In this document: positions 21,965 to 33,183 of the stretch, in pieces
Layout: every line of letters begins with the position of its first letter
Position numbering within the stretch: position 1 is the stretch's first letter
Assembly (NCBI RefSeq): GCF_026914265.1
Contig: NC_069124.1
Coordinates: 25,616,489-25,680,488, forward strand
Length of the DNA stretch: 64,000 nucleotides
Source of the DNA: Mya arenaria
Lineage: Eukaryota > Mollusca > Bivalvia > Myida > Myidae
Direction of reading: 5' to 3'
Position numbers and translations under genes: made by a program
Notes under the pieces: model-generated
What the model was told of the DNA's origin: nothing
What the model saw: the letters and a program-made list of their open reading frames with translations, nothing else
Databases searched by the model: none

Positions 21965-22279
21965 TGTCTAAAACCCGGCGGACACCTAGTAAGGCACTTA
22001 GTTGCGTCCCCCGTATCCACCACGCCTTGACCACGGGAGCCATTGCCATCATCGCGTCCCCGGCCTGTGTTCTGCCTCCCGTACCCTCTTCGTGAGTCCT
22101 GATCATCGGGCTGCTGGCCCGAGTTGGGCGGGCGTTGCGACCCACCGTTATCGCGACGACCAATGTCAACGTCATCGGAGTCACCGCGTGTACGTACTAC
22201 ACGTGAACCTTTATAGTTAGTCTCTGACTGTTCAATGAGTTTAAAACCATGCGAAAGTTGCTCGACATGAAAGAACACT
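21965..22279 (-). CDS. Orphan exon, unidentified (Arg/Gly/Asp-rich, ends CLTRCPPGFRQ)
   Basis: 315 nt, open throughout, acceptor TTGCTTTAG and a strong donor ACA|GTAAGTAAAT, phase 2 in and out. It encodes VFFHVEQLSHGFKLIEQSET, a disordered stretch with repeated G, R, D, Q and N (GRRDNGGSQ, GYGRQNTGRGRDDGNGS), then ATKCLTRCPPGFRQ. The last part looks like the start of a cysteine-rich EGF-like module. It could be an upstream exon of the CCP gene, but its phase 2 end does not fit the next exon seen (17074), so other exons or another gene are needed. Not recognised. Confidence 0.45.
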
Positions 22280-22424
22280 CTAAAGCAACTCTAAAGCAGA
22301 ATGCACATCTACAGCACCTTGAGCTAAAATCCAGGTATAAATTATACATGTCATGTAAAGTTTCATTAAATGACATTTTATTAAACGTATGATTTCATAG
22401 GTATAAATTATTCATAAAAGATGT

Positions 22425-22740
<316 letters not shown>

Positions 22741-23248
22741 TGTTTTGCATGTATATTTATTATATATACATATATATTAATAGAATATTGATTTGAATGC
22801 ATGTTCATGCAAATAACACAGATCGGGTGGATACCATTTTCTATTTCCGTTTCCCTATAGTGAGTACAACTAATTAGCACAGGTAAATTTTTCTGATATT
22901 TAAAATATTGGTTTTAAAAAAAATAAGATATCTACATCATTGATACACATGTTGTTTTCTTTCTTTTCTAAATTGAATTTAATTTCAAATATCAAAATAT
23001 AAGAATTAAAAATAGATTTTAAAATACCTTTGTCAATCAAAACAAGGAAGTGAACCATATACGATAACAGGGTAATCATTGATTTTATATCTGGATAAAT
23101 AGGTATTTATACTGAAATATTTTTGTGAAATTACCTTATTTCTTTAGATTAAGATGTCATAAGGTTGTTGAAATGTTATTGTAAGAAGTTCTAGTAACAA
23201 AAACACTCTGTCGTATCATGACCGGGTTACTGGGATACCAAAATTGTT
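22741..23248. other. AT-rich intergenic stretch
   Basis: No supported feature. Confidence 0.5.
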
Positions 23249-23850
23249 TTAAATGAACACAGAAATGAAGTTCTTCAGTAACGTTAAGGGTGACAGTTCA
23301 AAGTTTAACCTTTTACAAAAATATACTTTGAAAAATAAGTTCTACGTTTCTGGCGTAATTACAGATTTTTAATTTATTTTACATTGTTGTATATAGGACA
23401 TCGAAAGCGAAACTATGCTTTTCACCCTGATTTTTTTTTTTCAGATTCATGAAACATTTTTAAAATTTAACAAAACAACCTGAAATTATTCATTTTATAT
23501 AAATTTCATTTCATAATTCATTTTAATCGAACAGTCAAAACTATGGAATTCTGATGGGGACATGACGACCTCGCCATTCGTACATATATTTATATTTTTT
23601 TCACCATGACTCAAGGTTAATCAATACTTTCAAAAGCATAATGTTTACACGTTTTAGTGTGGACCTACTCATAGTTTAAATACATCCACCAATATAATTT
23701 AAAAATGCACTAAAAGTCCCGTATGCAGGAGAGCTTTTGCCAAAATTAGCTGATATTTGGTTTCAGTTATAAAAGGCTCATTTTTTAAGTCGACTAACTA
23801 CATTATTAAACTGCCATTGTTTCATGTTTTTGGATTACAGGCTGCCTTCC
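23249..23850 (+). repeat. 5' flank of BIR copy A, duplicated at copy B
   Basis: Starts with ACAGAAATGAAGTTCTTCAG and matches 28142 onward almost base for base, including GGGGACATG(A/G)CGACCTCGCC and GCACTAAAAGTCCCGTATGC. It marks the left border of the duplicated unit. It may hold the promoter and a 5' non-coding exon: the acceptor GGATTACAG lies 14 nt before the ATG. Confidence 0.75.
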
Positions 23851-23855
23851 AAGAA

Positions 23856-25256
23856 ATGGACGAAGAAAGCGAGAACGAAACGGACTGTAACGCCAGTGTA
23901 AGACAAATCTACATTGGTGGTCCCCAGACCTCGGACACGCGTTCCAAAGAAAGCCCTGTTTATGGGGGACCGTCATTACACAGCACGCAGGAGGTCACGT
24001 TGGATCTACGACGCACTGTGTGTACATCTGCCGGAGGAGGCGACAGAGAATATCCTGCTCCGATAGTTAACCCGCCACCGATTCTGCAGGTCCCACGCTC
24101 CACTTTTGACCCTGGGACGCACTATTCGTGTGCCGAGCCACTACAGTCAATATCCGCTGATGGGGGTGTTGAGTGCGATGGTCACAGGCAGGAGCACAGT
24201 CCGGTTGGATCGCCTGGTGTTGCAAAGATGGAGCAATTTGTGGCAAGCGGCTCGCCCTATAAGAAGGCAGGCAAAAGGAAGCCCCGCCGTTGCAGCGCAA
24301 AGCACCCCAAGTACATCAGCTACGACAAGCGCTTTGAATCATTCAATGGCTGGCCGCGTGGTCTTCCAAGTCCGAAGAAGATGGCCAAAGCCGGGTTTTT
24401 CTATGAAGGTATATACATTTTTCGTACTGAAATTTCATCAACTTAATTAACATTGCGCTTCTCACAAATAAAATCTGTCATTGAAAGAGCTTACATGTCA
24501 AAGGGGCACAATATAGGTTTGCACTTGAAATATCCTTAAAAGAAACGTATTGTTTTTATGTTTTATTATACTCGTATCTTCTGTTTTATTATACTCGTAT
24601 ATTCTTATTCAACTCATTTGACTTTAATGATCAAAACAATAAATCATATGATTTGTGAAGAGATACACACACACATATCAGCCTTTATAAAATAATCGCT
24701 ACGTGGCCACATATTTCACAGTTAAAGAAGCCAAAATATCTCTAATAGTTTGTTATATATACGCAATTCATTTTGATTTTTGTTTTGATTATTTAAGTAA
24801 AATTAACACAGCAAAAAAAAAACACACATAAGATTTCAATTATTACTGTTCTGCTTTTGCAACTTATTGTTAACCTATCATTGTGCCCCTTTAATGTGTA
24901 TTAGTCCAGGGGCGGGCCCAAAAGTTGACGTTATAGGGGGCGTAACTTAGGAGCGTAACATTTTGTATTGCGCCCCTCCCTCAGAACCGATGAAGAACAT
25001 TTTAACAATTTCTAGACCGAAATTGTGTATTATATTCCTTTTTCTCCTGCGCCCCTCCCCCTTCCCCCGGATCCGCTAGTGTAGTCGTTACTCTATGTTT
25101 TCAGGTACCCGTGTTGTTGAAAACGAGACCTACATCGACATGGTCACGTGCTACCAATGTGGTAAGACCCTCCATTCCTGGACAGGCACTGACGATCCGG
25201 TGGAGGAGCACCGTCGGATTTATCCGACAAAGCCCTGCGTCAAACATCTACTGTAG
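23856..25256 (+). CDS. Single-BIR protein, copy A
   Basis: Two coding exons, 23856-24408 and 25105-25256, phase-1 intron, 234 aa. The start ATGGACGAAGAAAGC follows an acceptor conserved in all three copies, so a 5' non-coding exon is likely. Residues 1-150 are low-complexity and probably disordered. A BIR domain fills the C-terminus: RFESF, WPRGLPSPKKMAKAGFFYEG, then CYQCGKTLHSW, DDPVEEH and C229. Zinc ligands C200, C203, H220 and C229 give CX2CX16HX8C. There is no RING or CARD, so it is not a classical IAP ubiquitin ligase. BIR domains bind short peptides in apoptosis, immune and mitotic factors. Role here inferred only. Confidence 0.82.
24500..24894. mobile_element. MITE (AAAGGGGCACAATATAGG) in BIR copy A intron
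   Basis: Termini AAAGGGGCACAATATAGG and, inverted, CCTATCATTGTGCCCCTTT. Same site as in copy B (31568-32326), absent from copy C. Another family member is at 53761-54080. Confidence 0.75.
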
Positions 25257-28136
25257 GCGCTGTTAAAGAACGAGTGAACAAAACCAGTTGACTGAAAATA
25301 CACTTTAAAGAGCGTTTTAATCCTAAAATATTTTTCTCCATCAATAGAAGTTTTCTTAAATTGAAAAGTACAGTTAAAGTGCGGTATTTTTACATTTGAC
25401 CAGCTTATGTTATCAAAGTTTACATCTAATGATTACATTTACAGTCTAGTTAAATAAGTTGCAGACTTGGTGTTTGAGTGAATATTTGTTTGTTTGTTTT
25501 TTGTGTATTTTCGCTTGATGGTTTTGTTTCCATGTCGGGTGATTGTTTTTTCTCTTTATCCTCTGTCCATTTTCTTTCTGTCTTTTCCTTTCTTCAACTC
25601 CACTGATGATGGCACCGAACCACTCGTATATCAATATTAAAAAAACTAAGTCACATGAAAACCCTTATAAATGCGCGTAAATTTGGATTCAATACATTCT
25701 TTTTTAAACAAAGTAGGTTATTATTGGGGGCTGTCTCCATGGCATACATTTAAAAGAACTAGTCACCAGTTAAAAAGTTGATCTTGCCTTTACGTAATAA
25801 TCAACTGCGAAACCTTGAAATGCACATTTTTTACCCGGTAAACTCAGTCTAGACAGCGACAAAAGATTCCTTTAATCGTGTAAATTGATGTTTTATCGGC
25901 TCAATACTAGCTCGTATTGACAATTCTAGACTTACTGTATTTGGCCCTTTTATGGACCATCTAGTGTCCCTTTAATGCTAATTTTGATGTCTGGTGACCC
26001 CTACCAATTTGTTATCATCTAAATGGTATATTTTTGCTTATTACTAAGAATTAAAATAAATGATCATAAGTTCATCATACATTAAGTTATAACAGTTTGA
26101 ATGTCTTTATTTCACCTAAAATCGGACGCAAATGGCGTATTTTAAGGACTTAAAGCACTAACGTGTGAAAGTATTTCCTGTAAATGTTTAGCTTTTCTTT
26201 TTGAACACATAACCCTTTTAATGCTACCACAGATATATGGGGTCACCTGGTGCATCCAAAATTCATATAATTGTGGTTAGGATTATAAATATCAAATTCT
26301 AGTTTTTAGGCATCATACAAAAATATATTATATTATATTAAAAAATACATATTATTTCAAGGGTTGATATAATTACTTTTCAATATGCTATTTATGCACA
26401 ACTTTAAACTTAGAACGTATATCTATTTTCACAGATTTATCAGTAGGAATCCGTAATATTAAAGCTTGTCTAAAAAGAGTTTTTAAGGCATTATTTCCAA
26501 TAAAAAGGCATCTTCATATTTATACTTTTTAAGATGGTATTTTTACACAACTATAAACTTGCTATGTACATGTGTTCTGTTTGAAACTGTATTCTATCTA
26601 TAAACAAAAAATTTCTTCACTGATCTTATTCGTTTGTGCACCCACATCATAATGATACCAAAACTGATTATGCTCGAAAAACATCGATAATGTCCCCACT
26701 TTCATCATAATATTTAATTATTTATGTACTTAAATTTGACCTGAATATTCTTTTTGACTGTTTGCTTCGGATTTTACCTTTCTCATTACATTTATAACCA
26801 GAAACATAACTCGTTTACTAACTAAAACAATCCACCAGAGTAAAAAAACCGATGCAAATCTTGGGCTAAACAACAATTGCACACCCTTCTTAAATGGGGT
26901 GGGGGTGGGGGGGGGGGTCAAATTATTTTAGGCATACATGTACGTTTACTTGACAATATAACTAAGACAATCGGGTCGATAAATGGACAATTATGTCTTT
27001 TATCACTATATGTACATATTCGATGTACAGGTCAAAGGGACCATTACTCTGATCTTATTCCAAGATATTTACATTTAAGTGTACCAAGCACTAGCGGTTC
27101 CGGGGGGGGGGGGGCACACTTTGCGCCCCCCCCCCCTTCCCCCCTATTTCGTCCAAGTTTACTTTTAATGCCATTATCGAAGTAAAAAGTTTAAAAAACG
27201 CCCCATGCACCATTTTGAAACAGATTTTTTTAGAATTTTCTTGGGAGAATACCCCCACCCCCTTGCCAACTTTTGAAACATGCTTTTATTTCTGTTCTGA
27301 TGAAGGTGCGACAGTCAAAGGGTTGTGCCCCTAAGTAATGCCCCGCTTACTTCAACTCCTCGACCCGTCCATGTCAAGCACTAATTGCATTCTATATCAT
27401 GATAAGTTGCGATTTAAGAACACGCGAATCAGATACAACCTTCTAATATAGATGTGTATGATCATACATGCCATACCATTCAGGGAGATTTGTTCAGAAA
27501 GGCTGAAAATTCACGGGGATTTTGGTAGCATTCAGGGTTTTTTTTTAGCAGGTCTAAGTTGACGAAATTTCAAAGTATTTTAAGACGCAAGTACGGAAAA
27601 ATGTATTCACATATATTTTGCTATGAAAACTTTTTCATTATACAGAATTATTTTATGTCATGATTTATAATATTCTTATGATACACTATAATGTCATACT
27701 GTAATGCACTTGCAGAACAAAGTATGTCATTGGAAAAATATGCCGTTTTCAGCGAGACAATTGAATTTTCCCTCCAGTCTTTTAAAAAATTCTGCTTAAT
27801 ACTATCAGCTATGATGACGTTCAGACAATAAGAGAATGGAATAGATATTATTAATTTCTTCCTTTTCCAAAATAGTAGTATTTCTTTGCCGTTGATAATA
27901 ACAACAAATTAATTGATCACTTGTTGTAAAAGTTTCCTTTTGACATTTATAAAACCTTTTTTAAACTGTCATTTCACCCTTTGGTGAGTAGTTTCTTTAC
28001 ATCCAGTTTCACTTACATACTGTGCTATCACTTTGTCATTGGTGCCTGGTGTAAAATCTAAAATTAATATCGAAATTCCGGCGGGGGACCCCCCCCCCCC
28101 CCCCCGCCGGGGGATATGGCATGTATGTATGTTGAA
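25257..28136. other. 3' flank of BIR copy A, shared with copies B and C
   Basis: No gene. Segments match the region after copy C (39107-41683), for example CAAGCACTAGCGGTTCC, and a shorter stretch after copy B (to about 33180). It holds a G-run near 26893 and a G12...C13 hairpin at 27100-27141. Confidence 0.65.
27463..28127. mobile_element. TIR element CATACATGCCATA in copy A flank
   Basis: Left CATACATGCCATACCATT and right GGATATGGCATGTATG are inverted. It holds no coding sequence. The homologous element is at 41002-41683, so it was present before the segment duplicated. Confidence 0.6.
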
Positions 28137-28141
28137 CTCCG

Positions 28142-28609
28142 AACACAGAAATGAAGTTCTTCAGTAACGTTAAGGGTGACAGTTCAAATTTTAGCCATTT
28201 ACAAAAATATACTTGGAAAAATTAGTTCTACGTTACTGGCGTTAATTACAGAAAAAAACGTGTTTTTTTTTAATTTTACAATGTTCTATATTGGAAATCG
28301 AAAGCGAAACTGTAGTCAGAACTATGAATTTCTTTCACCCTTTCTTTAAGATGTATGAATTTTGTTTTAAATCAGTTTACGAAACAGCCTGAAATTATTC
28401 ATTTTATATAAATTTTATTTCATAATTCATTTTAAATTAGCAGTCAAAACTATGGAATTCTGATGGGGACATGGCGACCTCGCCTTTTGTACATATATTC
28501 ATAGTTTTTTACACCATGACTCAAGGTTAATCAATACTTTTAAAAGCATAATGTTTACACGTTTTAGTGGGCTCCTAATCGTAATTTAAATACATTCACC
28601 AATATGATT
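28142..28609 (+). repeat. 5' flank of BIR copy B (start of duplicated unit)
   Basis: Matches 23249-23700 closely. The match is then broken by two insertions (28610-28913 and about 28952-30797) and resumes at AGCTGATATTTGGTTTCA. Confidence 0.75.
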
Positions 28610-28913
28610 TAACAAGAGCACCGCGGAGTGGGTGCCAACGCTCGTCTGATGAAATTCCAAGTCGAAAAGGGGGGATAACTCAATATTAATTAAAGGCAAA
28701 ATTATATGACCTGCTATAAACATGCATAGTGTTAATAGGAACACGTGTAGCAAGTTTAATGTGAAAATGTTGAACGGTTTTTGAGTTATGAGGTAAGGTT
28801 AAAGTTTTTGGACGACGACGACGACGCAGACGCAGACGCAGACGCAGACGACGCCGACGACGCCAAGGCTATCACAATAACTCGACTTTTTTTCTTCGAA
28901 AAACAGACGAGCT
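28610..28913 (+). mobile_element. SINE-like repeat inserted in copy B flank
   Basis: About 300 bp present in B and absent from A: ACAAGAGCACCGCGGAGTGG head, a (GACGAC)n/(GCAGAC)n core and an AACTCGACTTTTTTTCTTCG tail. The layout is that of an interspersed repeat common in bivalves. No tRNA cloverleaf was checked. Confidence 0.6.
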
Positions 28914-28951
28914 AAAAATGCACTAAAAGTCCCGTATGCAGGATGGCTTTT

Positions 28952-30797
28952 TCTTGCATACCGGACGTGTGTTTCCGGTCATGTGACCAGTGCTGGAAAA
29001 ACCCATCTTACATACCCCATGTAAGATGAGTCACGCGCAACAACGCGCCACTTCTTATTTCATATATTGTTCAAGAAAGACCATTGATGCAAAACATCAA
29101 AGGGCGCCGTTTAATAGTTTATGCATTTGTTATATGTAGAAAAAACAAGAAATAGTCAAGGCCAACATGCATAATTATGCTGCATCGAACCGCATCCATG
29201 AAATTCTCAAAAAATTGAAGAGTTTCAAGTTAAAGATTTCATTAGGGGTGTGGTACATTAACGAACATGCCAGAATTAGGGTGCTTGTGCACTGTACTTT
29301 ATGTCATTGCCACCTATCCATATACCAAGTGCAATACCATAAGTAGTTTTAAAGAAATGCTCTGATCAAGAAAACGCGGTAAAGGGCAAGAATTCTGTAG
29401 TTAGCTGAAAAACAGCTAGTTATTGTGCACTGCATTTCCTCTCGTTGTGCTTTACTATTGAATGATGTTTAATGAAATTCTAAACAGAAGTTTTCTAGTT
29501 ATGCTCCGGACAGGAAAAGGTACAAAGGGAATAACTTTGCAATTCGCTGAAATAGAGTTATTGTTCTTGTACACTGCTGTTCTAATCATGGGGGGGGGGG
29601 GGGTACGTCACCATGCTGGAATGACAACTTAAAGGCAAGAATAAGTTTTCTCATTACATGTATATGGGGAATTCATCATGAAGACTGATATCAAATATCA
29701 ATTTAACAATTTTTGAAGTACTTTAATAAACATTATCATTTCGTCTGAAAGTTGCAAACATAAATAGTAACAATATATATAATAACAGGAAATCTATATG
29801 AAAACAAAAACCCTTTAAGGCCATAATTATTTAAACTGAATCAATGAAAGTGTAAGATTTATGAAGTTCCCGCGAAAACATTTTATCACATGACTTACTC
29901 AACCAATCGTTTTGTGCGCACTGTGCAGTGTTCTAAAAATAAAACAACTCGGGGCCAATCGTAATGAAATATTACTAATGTCACCTTCAACACATTACCA
30001 AATAAAGTTTGAACATTTAATTCCGATATCGATTAAATAAAAGAAAACTGCTTACTTCATGGTTTGTCAATGCAGTAAACATAATAAAACAAAATAATAA
30101 TTCCCATTCACATAATAACCGGTCCACACATTTTACATTTCCGGCACATGAATACAGGTAACCAATCGGAAAACATAAACGAATCGGGAACAGTTATTAA
30201 ACTTATTTGTCATTCTTCCGAAATAATGTTTTGAATATTAATTGAAGACAATCTATTTAACCATAGAAAGCATTTTTTTACACCTATGCAATCGCCATCC
30301 ATTTGCATGTTTTAATCATAATAAAATAACAATAAAACCCAACTGTCAATCAAATTAAAAACCGCTCCTACCACTTACTAAAATAAATTCCCATTCCATA
30401 ATAGGCGCGCACTTCAGGGCGGCGCCAAAAATATACAAGAAAGCGCAATCAAATATATATGTTTGCAAGACTTTCAATTAAAATTGAAAATAAATAATCG
30501 TAGAAAATTTTTAGTTATTTAAAATTATTGCACATTATGACGTCAGTAAACAACATCGCACGAGCTTTTTGGTGTAATTGTACAAAAGTTCGTTTTCTAC
30601 GTCATTTTTTCCACAAATTGATAAATTTAGATATGCAAGAAAAATATCAATCATGTTTTTCCGGTCCGGATAGAAAAATCCGACCCGAGGGCACGTGCGT
30701 AAGCCGGTAACGAGGCTTGCCGAGTTACCGGCCACGCAGCGTGCCCGAGGGTCGGATTTTTCGAGCCGGACCGGAAACACATGAAAGATACTTATAT
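28952..30797. mobile_element. 1.8 kb insertion in BIR copy B flank, non-autonomous element
   Basis: Defined by comparison with copy A, where GGAGAGCTTTTGCCAAAATT is continuous. The left part has CCGGACGTGTGTTTCCGG and a CATCTTACAT/ATGTAAGATG hairpin. The right end is a long palindrome (30660-30780) with arms CCGGTCCGG...AAAATCCGACCCGAGGGCACG. No recognisable protein in between. Confidence 0.6.
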
Positions 30798-30923
30798 GCC
30801 AACATGAGCTGATATTTGGTTTCAATTATAAAACGTTCATTTTCTAAGTCGACTAACTACTGTAACATTATTAAATTATCGTTTTTTTTCATGTCTTTTG
30901 GCATTATAGGCTGCCTCCGAGAA

Positions 30924-32750
30924 ATGAACGAAGAAAGCGAGAATGAAACTGACAGTGACGTCAGTGTAAGACAAATCTACATTGGTGGTCACCAGACACC
31001 GGACACGCGTTCCAAAGAAAGCCCTGCTTATGGCGGACTGTCATTACACAGCACGCAGGAGGTCACGCGCGATCCACGACGCGCTGTGCGTACATCTGCC
31101 GGAGGAGGCGACAGAGAATGTCCTGCTCCGATAGTTTACCCGCCGACGATTCTGCAGGTCCCACGCTCCACTTTCGACATAGGGTGGCACTTTTCTTGTG
31201 CTGAAGCAACGTCAATAACCGCTGATGGGGATGTTGAGTGCGATGGTCACAGGCAGGAGTACAGTCCGGTTGGATCGCCTGGCTTCGAGCAAAAGATGGA
31301 GCAACTTGTGCCATGCTGCGCTACCTATCAGAACGCAGGCAAAAGGAAGACCCGCCGCACCAGCTCAAAGTACACCGAGTTCATCAGCTACGACAAGCGC
31401 TTTGAATCATTCGAGAAGGACTGGCCGCGTGGTCTTCCAAGTCCGAAGAAGATGGCCAAAGCCGGGTTTTTCTTTGAAGGTATATATTTTTCGTACTGAA
31501 ATTTCATCAACTCAATTAACATAGCGCTTCTCACAAATAAAATCTGTCATTGAAAGAGCCTACATGTTAAATGGGCACAATATAGGTTTGCAATTGAAAT
31601 AATTATGCTTAAAGTGACACTCTTATTCAAAATCAATACATACACATGTATAACAAACATAAATTTTGACTGATAGACCATTATCTACCTACTAAATAAT
31701 GCATTTATGGAAAATATTAATTACTGATAACAAGATTATAACCGTGTATTTAATTGCAGAAAGCGCAAAAATATTATATGATTGGTGAATGCTAAAAGAT
31801 TTACTGTGGTCTACTATAGGCTCATAAGGTAGAATTACCATGTTTTATGTGCATCTCTTTTAAATTTAACTCGGTATCCTTCATAAGAACCAGTGTTTTC
31901 GACATTTATTCATCATTTTTTTTGGAATATTAAAACAATATTATTAATTGTGGTAAATCTTGTTTTGTGCATCTTTAAATGAAAAGTATTGTATTTATGT
32001 TTTATTATACTCTAATACTCTTATTCAACTCATTTGACATTAATGATCAAACAAAAAAAGCTAATGATTTGTGTACAGATAAGCACATATCAGCCTTTAT
32101 AAAATAATAGCTACGTGGCCACAAATTCCCAGTTAAAGAGGCCGAAATATCTCTAATATAATATCTCTAATATTTTGTTATATATACGCAATTCATATGA
32201 TTTTTGTTTCGATTATTTAAGTAAAATTAACTATGCACAATAAAGCATAATAGTTCTGTTATTCATTTTTTATTGTGTTTTTTTTCTTTATGCATCATAG
32301 TGTTAACCTATCATTGTGTCCCGTTAATGTGAATTAGTCCAGGGGCGTCCCCAGATATTAACGTTATAGGGGACGTAACTTAAGAGCGTATTAACATTTT
32401 GTATTGCGCCCTCCCTCAGAACCGATTTTTGGGGAGTTTAAAATGTTATCAGGGGGGTTTGGGGGTTCCATGAAGAATATAAAACAATTTCTAGTCGAAA
32501 TTGATGTAGTTTATTACTTTTTTTCTCCTGTGCCTCCTCCCCCACCCCCTTCCTCCGGAACCGCTAGTGTAGTCGTTACACTTTCTCGTTGTTTTCAGGT
32601 ATCCGTGTTGTTAAGAACGTGACCTTCATCGACATGGTCACGTGCTACCAATGTGGTAAGACCATCCATGCATGGAAAGGCACTGACGATCCGGTGGAGG
32701 AGCACCGGCGAATTTACCCGACAAAGCACTGCGTCGACCATCTATCGTAG
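30924..32750 (+). CDS. Single-BIR protein, copy B
   Basis: Two coding exons, 30924-31479 and 32599-32750, phase-1 intron, 235 aa. The start ATGAACGAAGAAAGC is homologous to copy A, 14 nt after the acceptor CATTATAG. It has the same disordered N-terminus (VRQIYIGGHQTPDTRSKES) and BIR (RFESFEKDWPRGLPSPKKM, CYQCGKTIHAW, DDPVEEH). Zinc ligands C201, C204, H221 and C230. Very close to copy A; changes are scattered and the frame is intact, which suggests it is still constrained or is a young copy. No RING. Confidence 0.82.
31568..32326. mobile_element. MITE in BIR copy B intron with nested insertion
   Basis: Same family and site as 24500-24894. It is split by a second element of about 370 bp (31607-31977) beginning TTAAAGTGACACTC and ending GTGCATCTTTAAA, which copy A lacks. 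Confidence 0.7.
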
Positions 32751-33183
32751 GCGCTGTTGAAGAACGAAAAAACAAAACCAGTTGATTGAAAATACACTTT
32801 AAAGTGTGTTTTAATCCTGTAGTATTTTCTTCCATCAATAGAATTTTTCTTCAATTGAAAAGCGTACTAAAAGTGCGGTATTTTTATATTTGACCAGCTT
32901 TCAGTTTTAATCGAAGGTTTACTAAAATGCCACTTGACTGAAACACCCAATAAACAGCAATGGCAAATGTATGACCGAAGGCCTATTATCGCGCGATGCG
33001 GTTTTTTTTTCGTTTAAAGGGGATTGTTGCACTTAAAATATTCATGTATTCAAACTGTACGAATTAACTGTATGCATGTTATCTTAAAAAAATATGTTCT
33101 CAACATGTCTTATTCATTTATGCACCCAGATAATAGTGGAAACTAGACCGAGTGTGTTCGAAACTTATCGACCATGTCCCCAC

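Noticed and set aside
23757-23855. Extension of BIR copy A upstream to an earlier ATG (frame starting MVSVIKG)
   Set aside because: It would run through the conserved acceptor GATTACAG, and the upstream part is not conserved in copy C. The ATG 14 nt after the acceptor is shared by all three copies.
24067-24450. Other frames over BIR copy A exon 1, and the same in copy B
   Set aside because: Shadows; only the frame that ends in the BIR motif and splices in phase is kept.
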